A stretch of DNA of 64,000 bases from Microbacterium arabinogalactanolyticum (GTDB lineage: Bacteria > Actinomycetota > Actinomycetes > Actinomycetales > Microbacteriaceae): contig NZ_BRZC01000007.1 of assembly GCF_030268005.1 (NCBI RefSeq), positions 1 to 64,000 on the forward strand, written 5' to 3'. A program made the translations under genes and the position numbers. Positions 1-12,116 of this stretch are shown piece after piece. The notes under the pieces are model-generated. The model did no database searches. It had not been told where the DNA came from and saw only the letters and a list, made by a program, of their open reading frames with translations. Every line of letters begins with the position of its first letter. Positions within the stretch are counted from its first letter, which is position 1.

Positions 1-240
1 CACGCTGTTGAGTTCTCAAGGATCGGACGCACCCACACACCCACCCCATCAGGGCAAGAAGCGCAGGGCAACTTCACAATCTTACCCGGCAGATCCAGGA
101 CTGTTGACCAGTCGTTCCGGAGCCGGAACCTCTACCTTACACCAGCGAAGCCGCCAGTGGAAGTTGAGGATTTGTGTTCGCTGCTTGGAGGGGAGCCAGG
201 CCTTCAGGCCTTCCGCTCAACCGCTTGGGGCGAACAAGTA
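1..240 (-). promoter_or_regulatory. Probable rRNA operon leader and promoters (16S gene outside window)
   Basis: Read on the minus strand, positions 1-30 give CCTTGAGAACTCAACAGCG, which resembles the boxA-like stretch in actinobacterial 16S rRNA leaders. Upstream there are two tandem promoter-like arrangements: -10 TAAGAT (79-84) with a -35 TCAACA 17 nt away, and further upstream -10 TAAGGT with -35 TTCCAC. No convincing coding sequence lies in 1-324. The 16S gene would lie to the left of position 1, so this is inferred from leader resemblance alone. Confidence 0.6.
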
Positions 241-312
241 ATAATTTACGTGGATCCCGGGCATCCGGCAAATCAGCCCCGTATCCCGGGCGTGTCGCGC
301 CTCCCGCCGACG

Positions 313-318
313 TAGTCT
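313..318 (+). promoter_or_regulatory. -10 element TAGTCT of the CoA-transferase gene, leaderless layout
   Basis: TAGTCT lies exactly 6 nt before the ATG at 325 and no Shine-Dalgarno sequence is present. This places the expected transcription start at or next to the start codon. Confidence 0.55.
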
Positions 319-324
319 CGCGTC

Positions 325-1680
325 ATGGGACCCACCAGTGACACCCCGCTCCGGCCGCAGGATTCCGGGCTCCTCCCCCGTGTGCTGGCGGAGCTGGGTC
401 TGCGCGCCGACGCTCTCACGCTCCCCGCCGGCGCGGCGTCGGCCGTACAGCTGCCCTCCCATCTCGCCGCGGGCGAGCTCGCCTGGACCAGCATCGGAGC
501 CGCGGCGACCGCGATCGCGACAGCGTCGGCCGAGGACGGGCATCCGCTCCTCCCCGATCCCGACCTCGTGGCCGCGGCCTATCGCAGCGACCGGCACCTG
601 CGCGTGGACGGCGAGGCGATCGAGGGGTTCGCTCCTCTCTCGGGGTTCTGGCGCACCGCTGACGGGTGGGTGCGCACGCACGGCAACTACGCGCACCATG
701 CCGCCGCCCTCCGCACAGGCCTCCGTCTTGGGGACGGCGTCACCCCCGACGAGGTCGCCTCGGCGCTGCGCACGATGACATCCGTGCAGGCGATGACTGC
801 CGTCCAGGCGCACGGCGGTCTCTGCGTCCCTGTGCGACAGGAGGATCCGCGCGAGGATGCCGCGCTGCGGACCACTCCGCTGATCCAGGTGTCCCGACTC
901 GGCGACTCCCGACCGCGCGCACTCCCCCGCCCCACGGCGGCCTCACCCCTGTCGGGCATCCGCGTGCTCGACCTGACCCGAGTGATCGCCGGTCCTGTCG
1001 CGACGCGCACTCTGGCTTTCGCCGGTGCCGAGGTGCTGCGACTCGACCCTCCATTGCGGGAGGAGATCAGCTGGCAGCACTTCGACACCGGTCACGGCAA
1101 GCGGACCGCTCTCCTGGACATCGCTGCGGATCGCGAGCGCTTCGATGCGCTGCTCGCCGATGCCGACGTGATCGTGCTCGGCTATCGTCCGGACGGACTG
1201 CGCCGGCTCGGCCTGGATCCTCGGTCGCTGGTCTCCCGGTATCCGCAGCTCGTCGTCGCGCAGCTGAGCGCCTGGCCCGGCGACGACTCCGCCCGAGGGT
1301 TCGACAGCATCGTGCAGGCGGCCTGCGGCATCTCGTGGGCGGACTCGGCCGACGGACGGGTCCCCGGCGCGCTGCCTGCGCAGGCGCTGGACCATTCGGC
1401 CGGATATCTGCTCGCCGCGGGGATCGCCGCAGCGCTGTGCCGGCGTGAGGAGGTGGGCGGCTCCTGGTACGTGCGCACCTCGCTGCGGCGGGTGGCCGCC
1501 GAGCTGCTCGGGATGCCCCGGGGAGAGCCGCATCGAGCGCCGGAGCACGAGGTCCGGACGCAGGAGTTCGAGGTCGGCGGGCACAGCGTCACGACGGGCG
1601 AGCCCGCCGTGCGCTGGCAGGGCGGACCGGTGCGGTTCGCCGCTCCGCGCCCGTGGGGCGCCGATGCGCCCGAGTGGTGA
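325..1680 (+). CDS. CoA-transferase family III (CaiB/BaiF) protein
   Basis: The 451-residue protein carries the family III signature GIRVLDLTRVIAGP at about residues 212-225, followed by an AEVLRLDPP stretch and a GYRPDGLRRLGLDP stretch. Such enzymes move CoA between carboxylic acids through an aspartyl-CoA intermediate. The signature sits mid-protein instead of near the N-terminus; the first 200 residues (GFAPLSGFWRTADGWVRTHG) form the other half seen in one actinobacterial subfamily. The substrate cannot be told from sequence. It stands alone and converges with the DUF4184 gene. The ATG fits a leaderless start. Confidence 0.8.
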   Translation: MGPTSDTPLRPQDSGLLPRVLAELGLRADALTLPAGAASAVQLPSHLAAGELAWTSIGAAATAIATASAEDGHPLLPDPDLVAAAYRSDRHLRVDGEAIEGFAPLSGFWRTADGWVRTHGNYAHHAAALRTGLRLGDGVTPDEVASALRTMTSVQAMTAVQAHGGLCVPVRQEDPREDAALRTTPLIQVSRLGDSRPRALPRPTAASPLSGIRVLDLTRVIAGPVATRTLAFAGAEVLRLDPPLREEISWQHFDTGHGKRTALLDIAADRERFDALLADADVIVLGYRPDGLRRLGLDPRSLVSRYPQLVVAQLSAWPGDDSARGFDSIVQAACGISWADSADGRVPGALPAQALDHSAGYLLAAGIAAALCRREEVGGSWYVRTSLRRVAAELLGMPRGEPHRAPEHEVRTQEFEVGGHSVTTGEPAVRWQGGPVRFAAPRPWGADAPEW

Positions 1681-1703
1681 TCAGACGGAGTGGTGATCAG
1701 ACT
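1672..1703. repeat. Tandem 16-bp duplication across two convergent stop codons
   Basis: GAGTGGTGATCAGACG at 1672-1687 is followed directly by GAGTGGTGATCAGACT at 1688-1703. The first copy holds the plus-strand TGA at 1678-1680 and the second holds the minus-strand stop at 1697-1699. Confidence 0.85.
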
Positions 1704-2488
1704 GTACGGCGGCGACCGGAGAGCAGCACGACCACCACGCAGAGGGCGAGCGTCATCAGTCCCCACAGGCCCGACGCGAGCGGCAGCGTCCGGTAGGCCA
1801 GCTGCTGCACGCTGAGCGATTCGCCCGGCGGCCCGTAGACGGACAGCCCGATGAGCCAGCCCCCGATCAGGAACACCGGCAACGTCAGGTACCAGCTCCA
1901 GCGCACCCAGGCGGGCAGCATCCGCGGCCGATACACGATGCCCCGCCGACGCAGCCACAGCACCGCGCATACGCCGAGGAGCAGCAGGCCGACGGCGCTC
2001 GAACCGTGCTGCAGCCACTTGTATCCGGGCATCGGGCCCCAGGACTGCTGCAGCGCGGGGATCGCCTCGACGCCCCAGCGGCCTTCGTGCGTGAACAGGT
2101 CCCAGGCGATGTGCGAGAGCACCCCGATCAGCAGCGAGATGACCAGCAGGAGCGGGTAGCCCGGCTTCTCGCGGGACGCGAACAGCTCGAGCGCCGCGTC
2201 ACGACCGGTCCGGCGCCAGGCATCCGGAAGACGCGCGGCCACGGCATCCGGAGCGAGATGCACCAGCGCCGGCCGCAGCACCAACCGCCACACGGCCAGC
2301 AGGCCGAGGGCGATCAGCGCCGTCCAGACGATGTTCGTCGTGGAATGCGTGAACCCGTACGACGGCCCGAGTCCGCGCAGGAAGAGCGGCAGGTCCGGTG
2401 TCATCGCCCCGACCGCGATCGCCGCCGGCACCAGCGGCGTGCGCACGAAGGGCAGCGCGACGATCGCGTGGCTGGGCGTGAAGGGCAT
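1697..2488 (-). CDS. DUF4184 family integral membrane protein
   Basis: The 263-residue protein begins MPFTPSHAIVALPF and has the DPLPLFLRG-like segment (PDLPLFLRGLG) and an HSTTNIVW stretch typical of DUF4184. Histidines and acidic residues recur at helix edges, including SHIAWDLFTHEG. At least five hydrophobic segments are visible, so it is a cytoplasmic-membrane protein. The family resembles membrane-bound metal-dependent hydrolases, but no reaction is established. It follows tyrS by 12 bp and is probably cotranscribed with it. Confidence 0.75.
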   Translation of the reverse strand: MPFTPSHAIVALPFVRTPLVPAAIAVGAMTPDLPLFLRGLGPSYGFTHSTTNIVWTALIALGLLAVWRLVLRPALVHLAPDAVAARLPDAWRRTGRDAALELFASREKPGYPLLLVISLLIGVLSHIAWDLFTHEGRWGVEAIPALQQSWGPMPGYKWLQHGSSAVGLLLLGVCAVLWLRRRGIVYRPRMLPAWVRWSWYLTLPVFLIGGWLIGLSVYGPPGESLSVQQLAYRTLPLASGLWGLMTLALCVVVVLLSGRRRTV

Positions 2489-2500
2489 CGATTCGCCGGG

Positions 2501-3802
2501 TCAGCCGAGGAACACGCCCGCGAGCGTCTTCTTGCCGCGACGCAGCACGGACACACCGCCGGGCAGCGAGCCCTGCACGGTCGCCGAGTCGTCCGCGACC
2601 CGCTCGCCGTCCAGCGAGACCCCGCCCTGCGAGATCGCGCGGCGCGCCTCGGAGACGCTGGAGACCAGTCCCGTGGCGACGAGGGCCTCGGCGACCGGCG
2701 TGCCGGCGGCGACCGTCGCGTTCGGGAGCTCCTCGAGGGCGGTGCGCAGCGTGGCCGCGTCCAGCGCGGACAGGTCCCCCTGGCCGAACAGCGCCTCGGA
2801 TGCCGCGATCACGGCGGCCGTCGCCTCCGCCCCGTGCACCGTCACGCACACCTCGAGCGCGAGACGCTTCTGCGCGGCACGGCGGAACGGCTCGGACTCG
2901 ACCAGGGCCGCGTACTCCTCGATCTCGGCGCGCGTCAGGAACGTGAAGACCTTCAGCCGGTCGACGACATCGGCGTCCGTCGTCCCGAGCCAGAACTGGT
3001 ACATCCGGTACGGGCTGCACATCTCGGCGTCCAGCCAGATGGCGTTGCCCTCGCTCTTGCCGAACTTGGTGCCGTCGCTGTTCGTGATCAGCGGCGTCCC
3101 GATCGCGTGCGCGGACACCCCCTCGACGCGGTGGATCAGGTCGGTGCCGCTGGTGAGGTTGCCCCACTGGTCGGAGCCGCCGGTCTGCAGCACGCAGCCG
3201 TACAGGCGGTAGAGCTCCAGGAAGTCCATGCCCTGCAGGATCTGGTAGCTGAACTCCGTGTAGCTGATCCCGGCGTCCGAGTTCAGGCGCGCGGCGACCG
3301 CGTCCTTCTTCAGCATCGTGCCGACGCGGTAGTGCTTGCCGATCTCGCGCAGGAAGTCGATGGCGCTCATCGGCGCGGTCCAGTCGAGGTTGTTGACCAT
3401 GCGCGCGGCGTTCTCGCCCTCGAAGCTGAGGAAGCGCTCGACCTGGGCGCGCAGCCGGCCCACCCACTCCTCGACCGTCTCGCGCGTGTTCAGCGTGCGC
3501 TCCGCGGTCGGGCGGGGGTCGCCGATCAGGCCGGTGGAACCGCCGACGAGTCCGAGGGGCTTGTGCCCGGCGAGCTGCAGACGGCGCAGCAGCAGCAGCT
3601 GCACGAGGTTGCCGAGGTGCAGGCTGGGGGCCGTCGGGTCGAAGCCGCAGTAATACGTGATCGGGTCCCCGGCGAGAAGGGCGCGCAGCGCCTCCTGATC
3701 GGTGGACACGTGGACGAGGCCGCGCCACAGCAGCTCGTCCCACACGTTCTCGAACGTGGGATCGAGCGCCACGGAGGCGGTCGTCAGAGCGGGATTCGAC
3801 AC
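2501..3802 (-). CDS. tyrS: Tyrosine--tRNA ligase
   Basis: This class I aminoacyl-tRNA synthetase charges tRNA-Tyr with tyrosine. HLGN at residues 62-65 is the HIGH-type motif, KFGKS near residue 247 is the KMSKS-type loop, and GSDQWGN lies between them. The C-terminus (LVSSVSEARRAISQGGVSLDG) is an S4-like RNA-binding domain. The length of 433 residues is normal. The GTG start at 3802 gives MSNPA and lies 7 nt after TAGCCT (3810-3815), so the mRNA is probably leaderless. This leaves no room for a T-box leader. Confidence 0.95.
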   Translation of the reverse strand: MSNPALTTASVALDPTFENVWDELLWRGLVHVSTDQEALRALLAGDPITYYCGFDPTAPSLHLGNLVQLLLLRRLQLAGHKPLGLVGGSTGLIGDPRPTAERTLNTRETVEEWVGRLRAQVERFLSFEGENAARMVNNLDWTAPMSAIDFLREIGKHYRVGTMLKKDAVAARLNSDAGISYTEFSYQILQGMDFLELYRLYGCVLQTGGSDQWGNLTSGTDLIHRVEGVSAHAIGTPLITNSDGTKFGKSEGNAIWLDAEMCSPYRMYQFWLGTTDADVVDRLKVFTFLTRAEIEEYAALVESEPFRRAAQKRLALEVCVTVHGAEATAAVIAASEALFGQGDLSALDAATLRTALEELPNATVAAGTPVAEALVATGLVSSVSEARRAISQGGVSLDGERVADDSATVQGSLPGGVSVLRRGKKTLAGVFLG

Positions 3803-3876
3803 GCGTTCCAGGCTATCAGCGCGGATCGCGCGCTCCGCTCCCGCGTGACGTCGGATGCCCGTGCCATGCTGGCGGC

Positions 3877-4461
3877 ATGCCGTCCCTGGACCCCTTCGCC
3901 TCCGCAGTGCTGGCCTCAGCGATCGTGGTGGTGCTGCTGGTGACGCTCGTGCTCTCGCTCGTGGGGCTGCGCCGGCCGTCGACCGTCCTGGCCGCCGTCG
4001 GCGGTGCGCTCGTGGCGGCCGCGCTGACCATCGTCGTGGTCCTGCCTCCGGGCGCGACGCCCCTGCTGGGCGTGCCGATCACCGTGCTGGGGTTCGCCGC
4101 CGCGACGGTCGGCGGCAATCCGTTCACCCGGCGCGCGCTCGATATCGCCGCAGGCAACCGCGTGCGCGAGACCGAGGACGGCGGCATCGTGATCCTCGCC
4201 TCGCACGATGCCGACCCCGCGCACGCGCGGACCCTCATGCGCGGCGGCACCGTCATCGGCTACCTGGAGCGCATCTGCACCGTGGTGGCGATCGCGGTGG
4301 GCTTCCCCGAGGCCATCGCCGCGATCATCGCGGTGAAGGGCATCGGCCGGTTCCCGGAGCTCGCCGAGGCCGAGGCCAGGGAGCGCTTCATCATCGGTAC
4401 GCTCGCCAGTCTGCTCTGGGCCGGCGCGGTCGGCACGGTGATCCGTCTCGCGCTCGTCTGA
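3877..4461 (+). CDS. Membrane protein with DUF3307-like C-terminal segment
   Basis: The 194-residue protein has about five hydrophobic helices: three in the first 85 residues, then a soluble stretch, then two more. The end, VKGIGRFPELAEAEARERF followed by IIGTLASLL, resembles the KSIxRFxEL...YxLIGTLLS ending I recall from DUF3307 membrane proteins. Those proteins often neighbour SatD proteins, and a SatD-like gene converges on this one 11 bp away. No function is established. The ATG lies 6 nt after CATGCT, a weak -10 candidate. Confidence 0.6.
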   Translation: MPSLDPFASAVLASAIVVVLLVTLVLSLVGLRRPSTVLAAVGGALVAAALTIVVVLPPGATPLLGVPITVLGFAAATVGGNPFTRRALDIAAGNRVRETEDGGIVILASHDADPAHARTLMRGGTVIGYLERICTVVAIAVGFPEAIAAIIAVKGIGRFPELAEAEARERFIIGTLASLLWAGAVGTVIRLALV

Positions 4462-4472
4462 GCGCGCTCCGT

Positions 4473-5117
4473 TCAGGTCAGCTCGAGCAGCCGGAACCCC
4501 TCCACGACGCTGCCCGCCCCCGATGACGACAGCGCCTGGGACACCGCCGACTGCGTGATGCCCTCGGACGCGGCGAGTTCGGACTGAGTGCGGGAGAGGC
4601 AGCGGCCGTAGGCGAGACGACGGGTGCGCTCGCTCATCGCTCCGACCAGCTCGTCCCTGGAAAGAAGATAGGCGTTCGCCCAGCGGACGGCGTCCGGCGA
4701 CACCTCGTCCGTGCTCTCATGGGCGACGACCCAGGTCCGCGCCTGCGGCGCGGTGCGCCGCTGGAGCGTCTCCACCTGCTCGATCGCGCTGCGCGCCGCC
4801 CACCAGCCGGGGCCGTCGGAGATCCCCCGATCGGATGCCGTGGAGGGAACGGTTCCCACCTCCCCGACGCCGATCCCGTAGCGGAACTCGACACCGTCGG
4901 GCAGTGCGAGCCGCAGCAGCAGAATGGTCCCGAGCGCCGCCTCCAGCGTCGGATAGACGGCCTGCTGCTCGTCGCCCACGGTCGGACGCATTCCCTCGAC
5001 CGCCACGGGGAGGTCTCGCTCCACCTGTGCGATCGCCGCGTCGAGGGCGCTCTGCGCGTCTCCCCTGTCGAGGAGTCTGCGGGAGCCGATGATGTCGGCT
5101 GTCACGACGACTGCCAT
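4473..5117 (-). CDS. SatD-like protein with C-terminal helix-turn-helix
   Basis: The 214-residue protein opens with VVVTADIIGSRRL, the pattern at the start of SatD-family proteins (named from the Streptococcus mutans SAT locus; role unclear). The middle part (GIGVGEVGTV) looks cyclase-fold-like. The C-terminus TQSELAASEGITQSAVSQAL is a good helix-turn-helix, so DNA binding and autoregulation are plausible. The ATG lies 6 nt after TAAGCT (5124-5129), suggesting a leaderless mRNA. The promoter lies inside a nested dyad at 5133-5181. Confidence 0.7.
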   Translation of the reverse strand: MAVVVTADIIGSRRLLDRGDAQSALDAAIAQVERDLPVAVEGMRPTVGDEQQAVYPTLEAALGTILLLRLALPDGVEFRYGIGVGEVGTVPSTASDRGISDGPGWWAARSAIEQVETLQRRTAPQARTWVVAHESTDEVSPDAVRWANAYLLSRDELVGAMSERTRRLAYGRCLSRTQSELAASEGITQSAVSQALSSSGAGSVVEGFRLLELT

Positions 5118-5132
5118 GCGATCAGCTTATCA

Positions 5133-8735
<3,603 letters not shown>

Positions 8736-8739
<4 letters not shown>

Positions 8740-9632
8740 GCGACGACCTCCGTGCCGATGCCCTTGCTGGTGAACAGTTCGACGAGCACTGAGTGCGGCA
8801 CGCGTCCGTCGATGATGGCGGCGGCGTCCACGCCGCCCTGCACGGCGTCCAGGCAGGCGCGCATCTTCGGGATCATCCCGGACTCCAGCGCCGGAAGCAT
8901 CTCGGTGAGCGCCTCGGCGGTGATGTGCGAGACGAGCGAGTCGCGGTTCGGCCAGTCGGCGTACAGGCCGGCGACATCCGTCAGGATCACCAGCTTGCGG
9001 GCGCCGAGGGCCACGGCGAGCGCCGCCGCAGCGGCATCCGCGTTCACGTTCAGCGACTGCCCGGGGTGATCCAGGTCGGGCGCGATCGAAGAGACCACGG
9101 GGATCCGTCCCGCCGCGAGATGGTCCAGCACCGGCGTCGGATCGACCTGCACCACGTCGCCGACGCGACCCAGATCGACCTCCTGACCGTCGATGACCAC
9201 ACCGCGGCGGCGTCCGCCGAACAGGCCGGCATCCTCGCCGCTCACGCCCGTGGCGATGGGACCGTGCGAGTTGATCTTGCCGACCAGCTGCGGGTTGACC
9301 TGCCCGGTGAGCACCATGCGCACGACGCTGATCGCCTCGGTGTTGGTGACGCGGTATCCGCCCTTGAACTCGCTGGGGATGTCGAGCCGGTCCAGCATCG
9401 TCGAGATCTGGGGACCGCCGCCGTGCACGACCACGGGCTGCACGCCCACGTAGCGCAGGTAGGCGATGTCCTGCGCGAAGGCGTCCTGCAGCTCATCGCT
9501 GACCATGGCGTTGCCGCCGTACTTGACCACGACGATCTGATCGCGGAACTTCTTCAGCCACGGCAGTGACTCGATGAGGGTGGCGGCCTTGTAGGCGGCC
9601 TCCTCGGGTGCGGTGTCCTGGAGCTGGGTCAT
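8736..9632 (-). CDS. argB: Acetylglutamate kinase
   Basis: It phosphorylates N-acetylglutamate, the usual arginine-feedback step. KYGGNAM near residue 38 and VHGGGPQIS near residue 75 are the nucleotide- and substrate-binding glycine loops of the amino acid kinase fold. [12 protein letters not shown] follows in the C-terminal lobe. The start [11 protein letters not shown] at 9632 overlaps the argJ stop by 4 bp and gives a 298-residue protein, the expected size. Confidence 0.96.
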
Positions 9633-10786
9633 GAGGCGTAGGCGCTGTTCTCGTGCACGTAGTCGTGGGTCAGGTCGTTGGTGAGGATCGTGGCGGTGGC
9701 GTCGCCCGCCTTCAGGTCGATCAGCAGGTGCGTGGCGCGCGGGGTCAGGTCGACCTCCTCGCGCGGACGGTCCGGTCCGCCGTTCGAGCAGACGCGGATG
9801 CCGTTCATCGTGACGTCGACGGCGTAGGGGTCGAACTCCGCGCAGGTGGTGCCGATCGCGGCGAGCACGCGGCCCCAGTTCGGGTCGTTGCCGAAGATCG
9901 CCGCCTTGAACAGGTTGTTGCGCGCGACCGAGCGCCCGACCTCGACCGCGTCGGTCTCGGTGACGGCGTTCACGACCTCGATGGTGATGTCGTGGCTGGC
10001 GCCCTCGGCGTCGCCCTGCAGCTTCTGCGCGAGCTCGACGCACAGCTCGGCGAGCGCGGCGTCGAAGTCGTCCAGGTCGGGACGGATGCCGCTGGCACCG
10101 CTCACGAGCAGGGTCACCTGGTCGTTCGTGGACATGCAGCCGTCCGAGTCGAGCCGGTCGAAGCTGACGTTCGTCGCCCTGCGCAGCGCCGCGTCGGCCT
10201 CGGATGCCTCGAGATCGGCATCCGTGGTGATGACGACGAGCATCGTGGCGAGGCCGGGGGCGAGCATGCCCGCGCCCTTCGCCATCGCTCCGATCGTCCA
10301 GCCGTCGCGCGTGACGACAGCGGTCTTCGAGACCGTGTCGGTGGTCATGATGGCCTCTGCGGCGAGCTGGCCGCCGTCGGCGGACAGCGAGGCGATGCCC
10401 TGCTCGACGCCGTCGAGCACCTTGCCACGGAACACCTCGTCGCCGGTGCCGATGAGGCCTGTGGAACAGACCAGGATGTCTCCGGCGCTCACCTCGAGCA
10501 GCTCGGCGGCCTTCTCGGCGGTGAGGTGGCTGGTCTGGAACCCGAACGCGCCGGTGAAGCAGTTCGCGCCACCGGAGTTCAGCACGATCGCCTCGACCGT
10601 GCGGTCGGCGATGACCTGCTGCGACCACAGGACGGGGTTGGCCTTGGCGCGGTTGCTGGTGAAGACCGCCGCTCCCACCTTGCGGGGCCCGCGGTTGACG
10701 ACCACGGCCACGTCCGGCTTGCCGGTGCTCTTCAGACCGACGGCGACGCCGGCTGCTTCGAATCCCTGGGGTGCGGTGACGCTCAC
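9629..10786 (-). CDS. argJ: Bifunctional ornithine acetyltransferase / N-acetylglutamate synthase
   Basis: ArgJ transfers the acetyl group from N-acetylornithine to glutamate, recycling acetyl groups; bifunctional forms can also use acetyl-CoA. The self-cleavage site is visible as LATML, with cleavage expected between Ala180 and Thr181, Thr181 then acting as nucleophile. The GTG at 10786 overlaps the argC stop (GTGA) and gives 385 residues, the family length. Its presence means a cyclic acetyl pathway, so no argE is needed. Confidence 0.95.
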   Translation of the reverse strand: MSVTAPQGFEAAGVAVGLKSTGKPDVAVVVNRGPRKVGAAVFTSNRAKANPVLWSQQVIADRTVEAIVLNSGGANCFTGAFGFQTSHLTAEKAAELLEVSAGDILVCSTGLIGTGDEVFRGKVLDGVEQGIASLSADGGQLAAEAIMTTDTVSKTAVVTRDGWTIGAMAKGAGMLAPGLATMLVVITTDADLEASEADAALRRATNVSFDRLDSDGCMSTNDQVTLLVSGASGIRPDLDDFDAALAELCVELAQKLQGDAEGASHDITIEVVNAVTETDAVEVGRSVARNNLFKAAIFGNDPNWGRVLAAIGTTCAEFDPYAVDVTMNGIRVCSNGGPDRPREEVDLTPRATHLLIDLKAGDATATILTNDLTHDYVHENSAYAS

Positions 10787-11835
10787 GGCGCTACTCCGTT
10801 CACGGTGAGGGCGCGGTCCTCGGGAAGGCCCAGCGCGAGGTTCATGGACTGCACGGCGGCGCCGGCCGTTCCCTTGACGAGGTTGTCGACCGCGGTGACG
10901 ACGGTCACGCGGTTCGCCGCGCGGTCGATGGCGATGCCCATCAGCGCGGTGTTGGCGCCCAGCACGTCGGCGGTGCGCGGGAACTGGCCTTCGGGCAGCA
11001 GCTGCACGAAGGTCTCGTCGCCGTACGCGGACTCCCAGGCGTCGCGGATCTGCGCGTCCGTCGCGCCGTCGGCGATCGGCGCCGTCGAGGTGGCGAGGAT
11101 GCCGCGGGACATCGGGACGATCACCGGGGTGAAGGAGATGCGGATGTCTGCGGGCTCGACGTCGGATGCCGCGGCGAGCGCCTGGCGGATCTCGGGGATG
11201 TGCCGGTGCGTTCCGCCGACCGCGTAGGGGTTGGCGGTGCCGAGCAGCTCGCTGCCGAGCAGGTGCGTCTTCAGGCTCTTGCCTGCACCGGACGGCCCCA
11301 CGGCGAGGACGGTCACGATGTCGGACGGAGCGATGACACCCGCCGCCACTCCGGGGGCGAGGCTGAGGCTCACGGTCGACGCGTTGCAGCCGGGAGCCGC
11401 GATGCGCGTCGCGCCGCGCAGGTTGTCGCGCTGCTTGCCGCCGTCCACGAGCAGCTCCGGGACCCCGTAGGTCCACGGATCGTGGAAGGCGCCGCCGTAG
11501 AAGGCGTCCCACGCATCCTGCGAGGTGAGGCGGTGGTCGGCGCCCGCGTCGATCACGAGCGGCACCTCGCCCAGAGCATCCGTGTACTGCCCCGACTGCC
11601 CGTGCGGCAGCGCGAGGAAGACGATGTCGTGTCCGGCGAGGATCTCGGGGGTGGTGTCCTGAAGCGTGAGATGCGCGAGCGAGCGCAAGTGCGGCTGATG
11701 CTGCACGAGCGGCTGACCGGCGTTGGAGTGCGCGGTGACGGTGCGGATCTCGATGTCGGGATGCGCGGCGAGAAGCCGCAGGATCTCGCCTCCTGCATAG
11801 CCTGATGCGCCGGAGACGGCGACGGAGTACGTCAT
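10783..11835 (-). CDS. argC: N-acetyl-gamma-glutamyl-phosphate reductase
   Basis: It reduces N-acetylglutamyl phosphate to the semialdehyde using NADPH. The Rossmann start [17 protein letters not shown] is at residues 6-22 and the catalytic cysteine is Cys150 in APGCNAS. The length of 350 residues is standard. It is the first arg gene. Its ATG lies 6 nt after TAAGGT (11842-11847), so a leaderless transcript can start here. A second promoter may start upstream at the putative leader peptide. Confidence 0.96.
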   Translation of the reverse strand: MTYSVAVSGASGYAGGEILRLLAAHPDIEIRTVTAHSNAGQPLVQHQPHLRSLAHLTLQDTTPEILAGHDIVFLALPHGQSGQYTDALGEVPLVIDAGADHRLTSQDAWDAFYGGAFHDPWTYGVPELLVDGGKQRDNLRGATRIAAPGCNASTVSLSLAPGVAAGVIAPSDIVTVLAVGPSGAGKSLKTHLLGSELLGTANPYAVGGTHRHIPEIRQALAAASDVEPADIRISFTPVIVPMSRGILATSTAPIADGATDAQIRDAWESAYGDETFVQLLPEGQFPRTADVLGANTALMGIAIDRAANRVTVVTAVDNLVKGTAGAAVQSMNLALGLPEDRALTVNGVAP

Positions 11836-11841
11836 GGTTCT

Positions 11842-11847
11842 ACCTTA
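11842..11847 (-). promoter_or_regulatory. -10 element TAAGGT of argC
   Basis: On the minus strand TAAGGT ends 6 nt before the argC ATG, with no Shine-Dalgarno sequence. The hairpin GCCCG-TCAT-CGGGC lies just upstream at 11861-11874. Confidence 0.5.
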
Positions 11848-11860
11848 ACGGTCGAGTCGC

Positions 11861-11874
11861 GCCCGATGACGGGC
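11861..11874 (-). terminator. Small hairpin between the putative leader peptide and argC
   Basis: GCCCG and CGGGC form a 5-bp GC stem around a TCAT loop. It could be an attenuator for transcripts that begin near 12037. There is no T-run. Confidence 0.3.
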
Positions 11875-11953
11875 ATGACCCAGTGACAGTGGACCGGGGC
11901 GGCGACACCGGCTCCGGCCTCGAACCATCGCGGAACGGGCTGCGCGGGGTCGC

Positions 11954-12037
11954 CTAGAGTCGGCGGCCGGCGCGGCGTCGGCGCACGGGAGCGACGCCCG
12001 GAAGGGGCGTCAGCGTGATGTGTGCGGCCGAAGGCAT
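11954..12037 (-). CDS. Putative leader peptide rich in arginine codons, before argC
   Basis: This 27-codon frame reads MPSAAHITLTPLPGVAP, then VRRRRAGRRL and a TAG stop, so six of its last nine codons are arginine (four CGC, two CGA). Its ATG lies 6 nt after TACTGT (12044-12049), with TTGCGG (12068-12073) 18 nt further upstream, a good leaderless promoter layout. The next gene downstream is argC, 118 bp away. The position and residue bias match classical amino-acid attenuation leaders. The bias could be chance in GC-rich DNA, and expression is unproven. Confidence 0.45.
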   Translation of the reverse strand: MPSAAHITLTPLPGVAPVRRRRAGRRL

Positions 12038-12116
12038 GACGCGACAGTAGCGTCGATCGCGCAGCATCCGCAAATCCGCGGCGTCACACTCTCCGCTGCC
12101 GCCCGCTCCGCCGAGT

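Noticed and set aside
8..241. 77-codon plus-strand frame in the first 240 bp
   Set aside because: Low-complexity composition, no motif, and the region reads better as an rRNA leader on the other strand.
217..3943. Long antisense and alternative-frame open frames, several over 500 codons
   Set aside because: They mirror clearly recognisable genes (CoA-transferase, tyrS), are Arg/Ala/Gly/Pro-rich with no family motif, and are expected at high GC. The same holds throughout the window.
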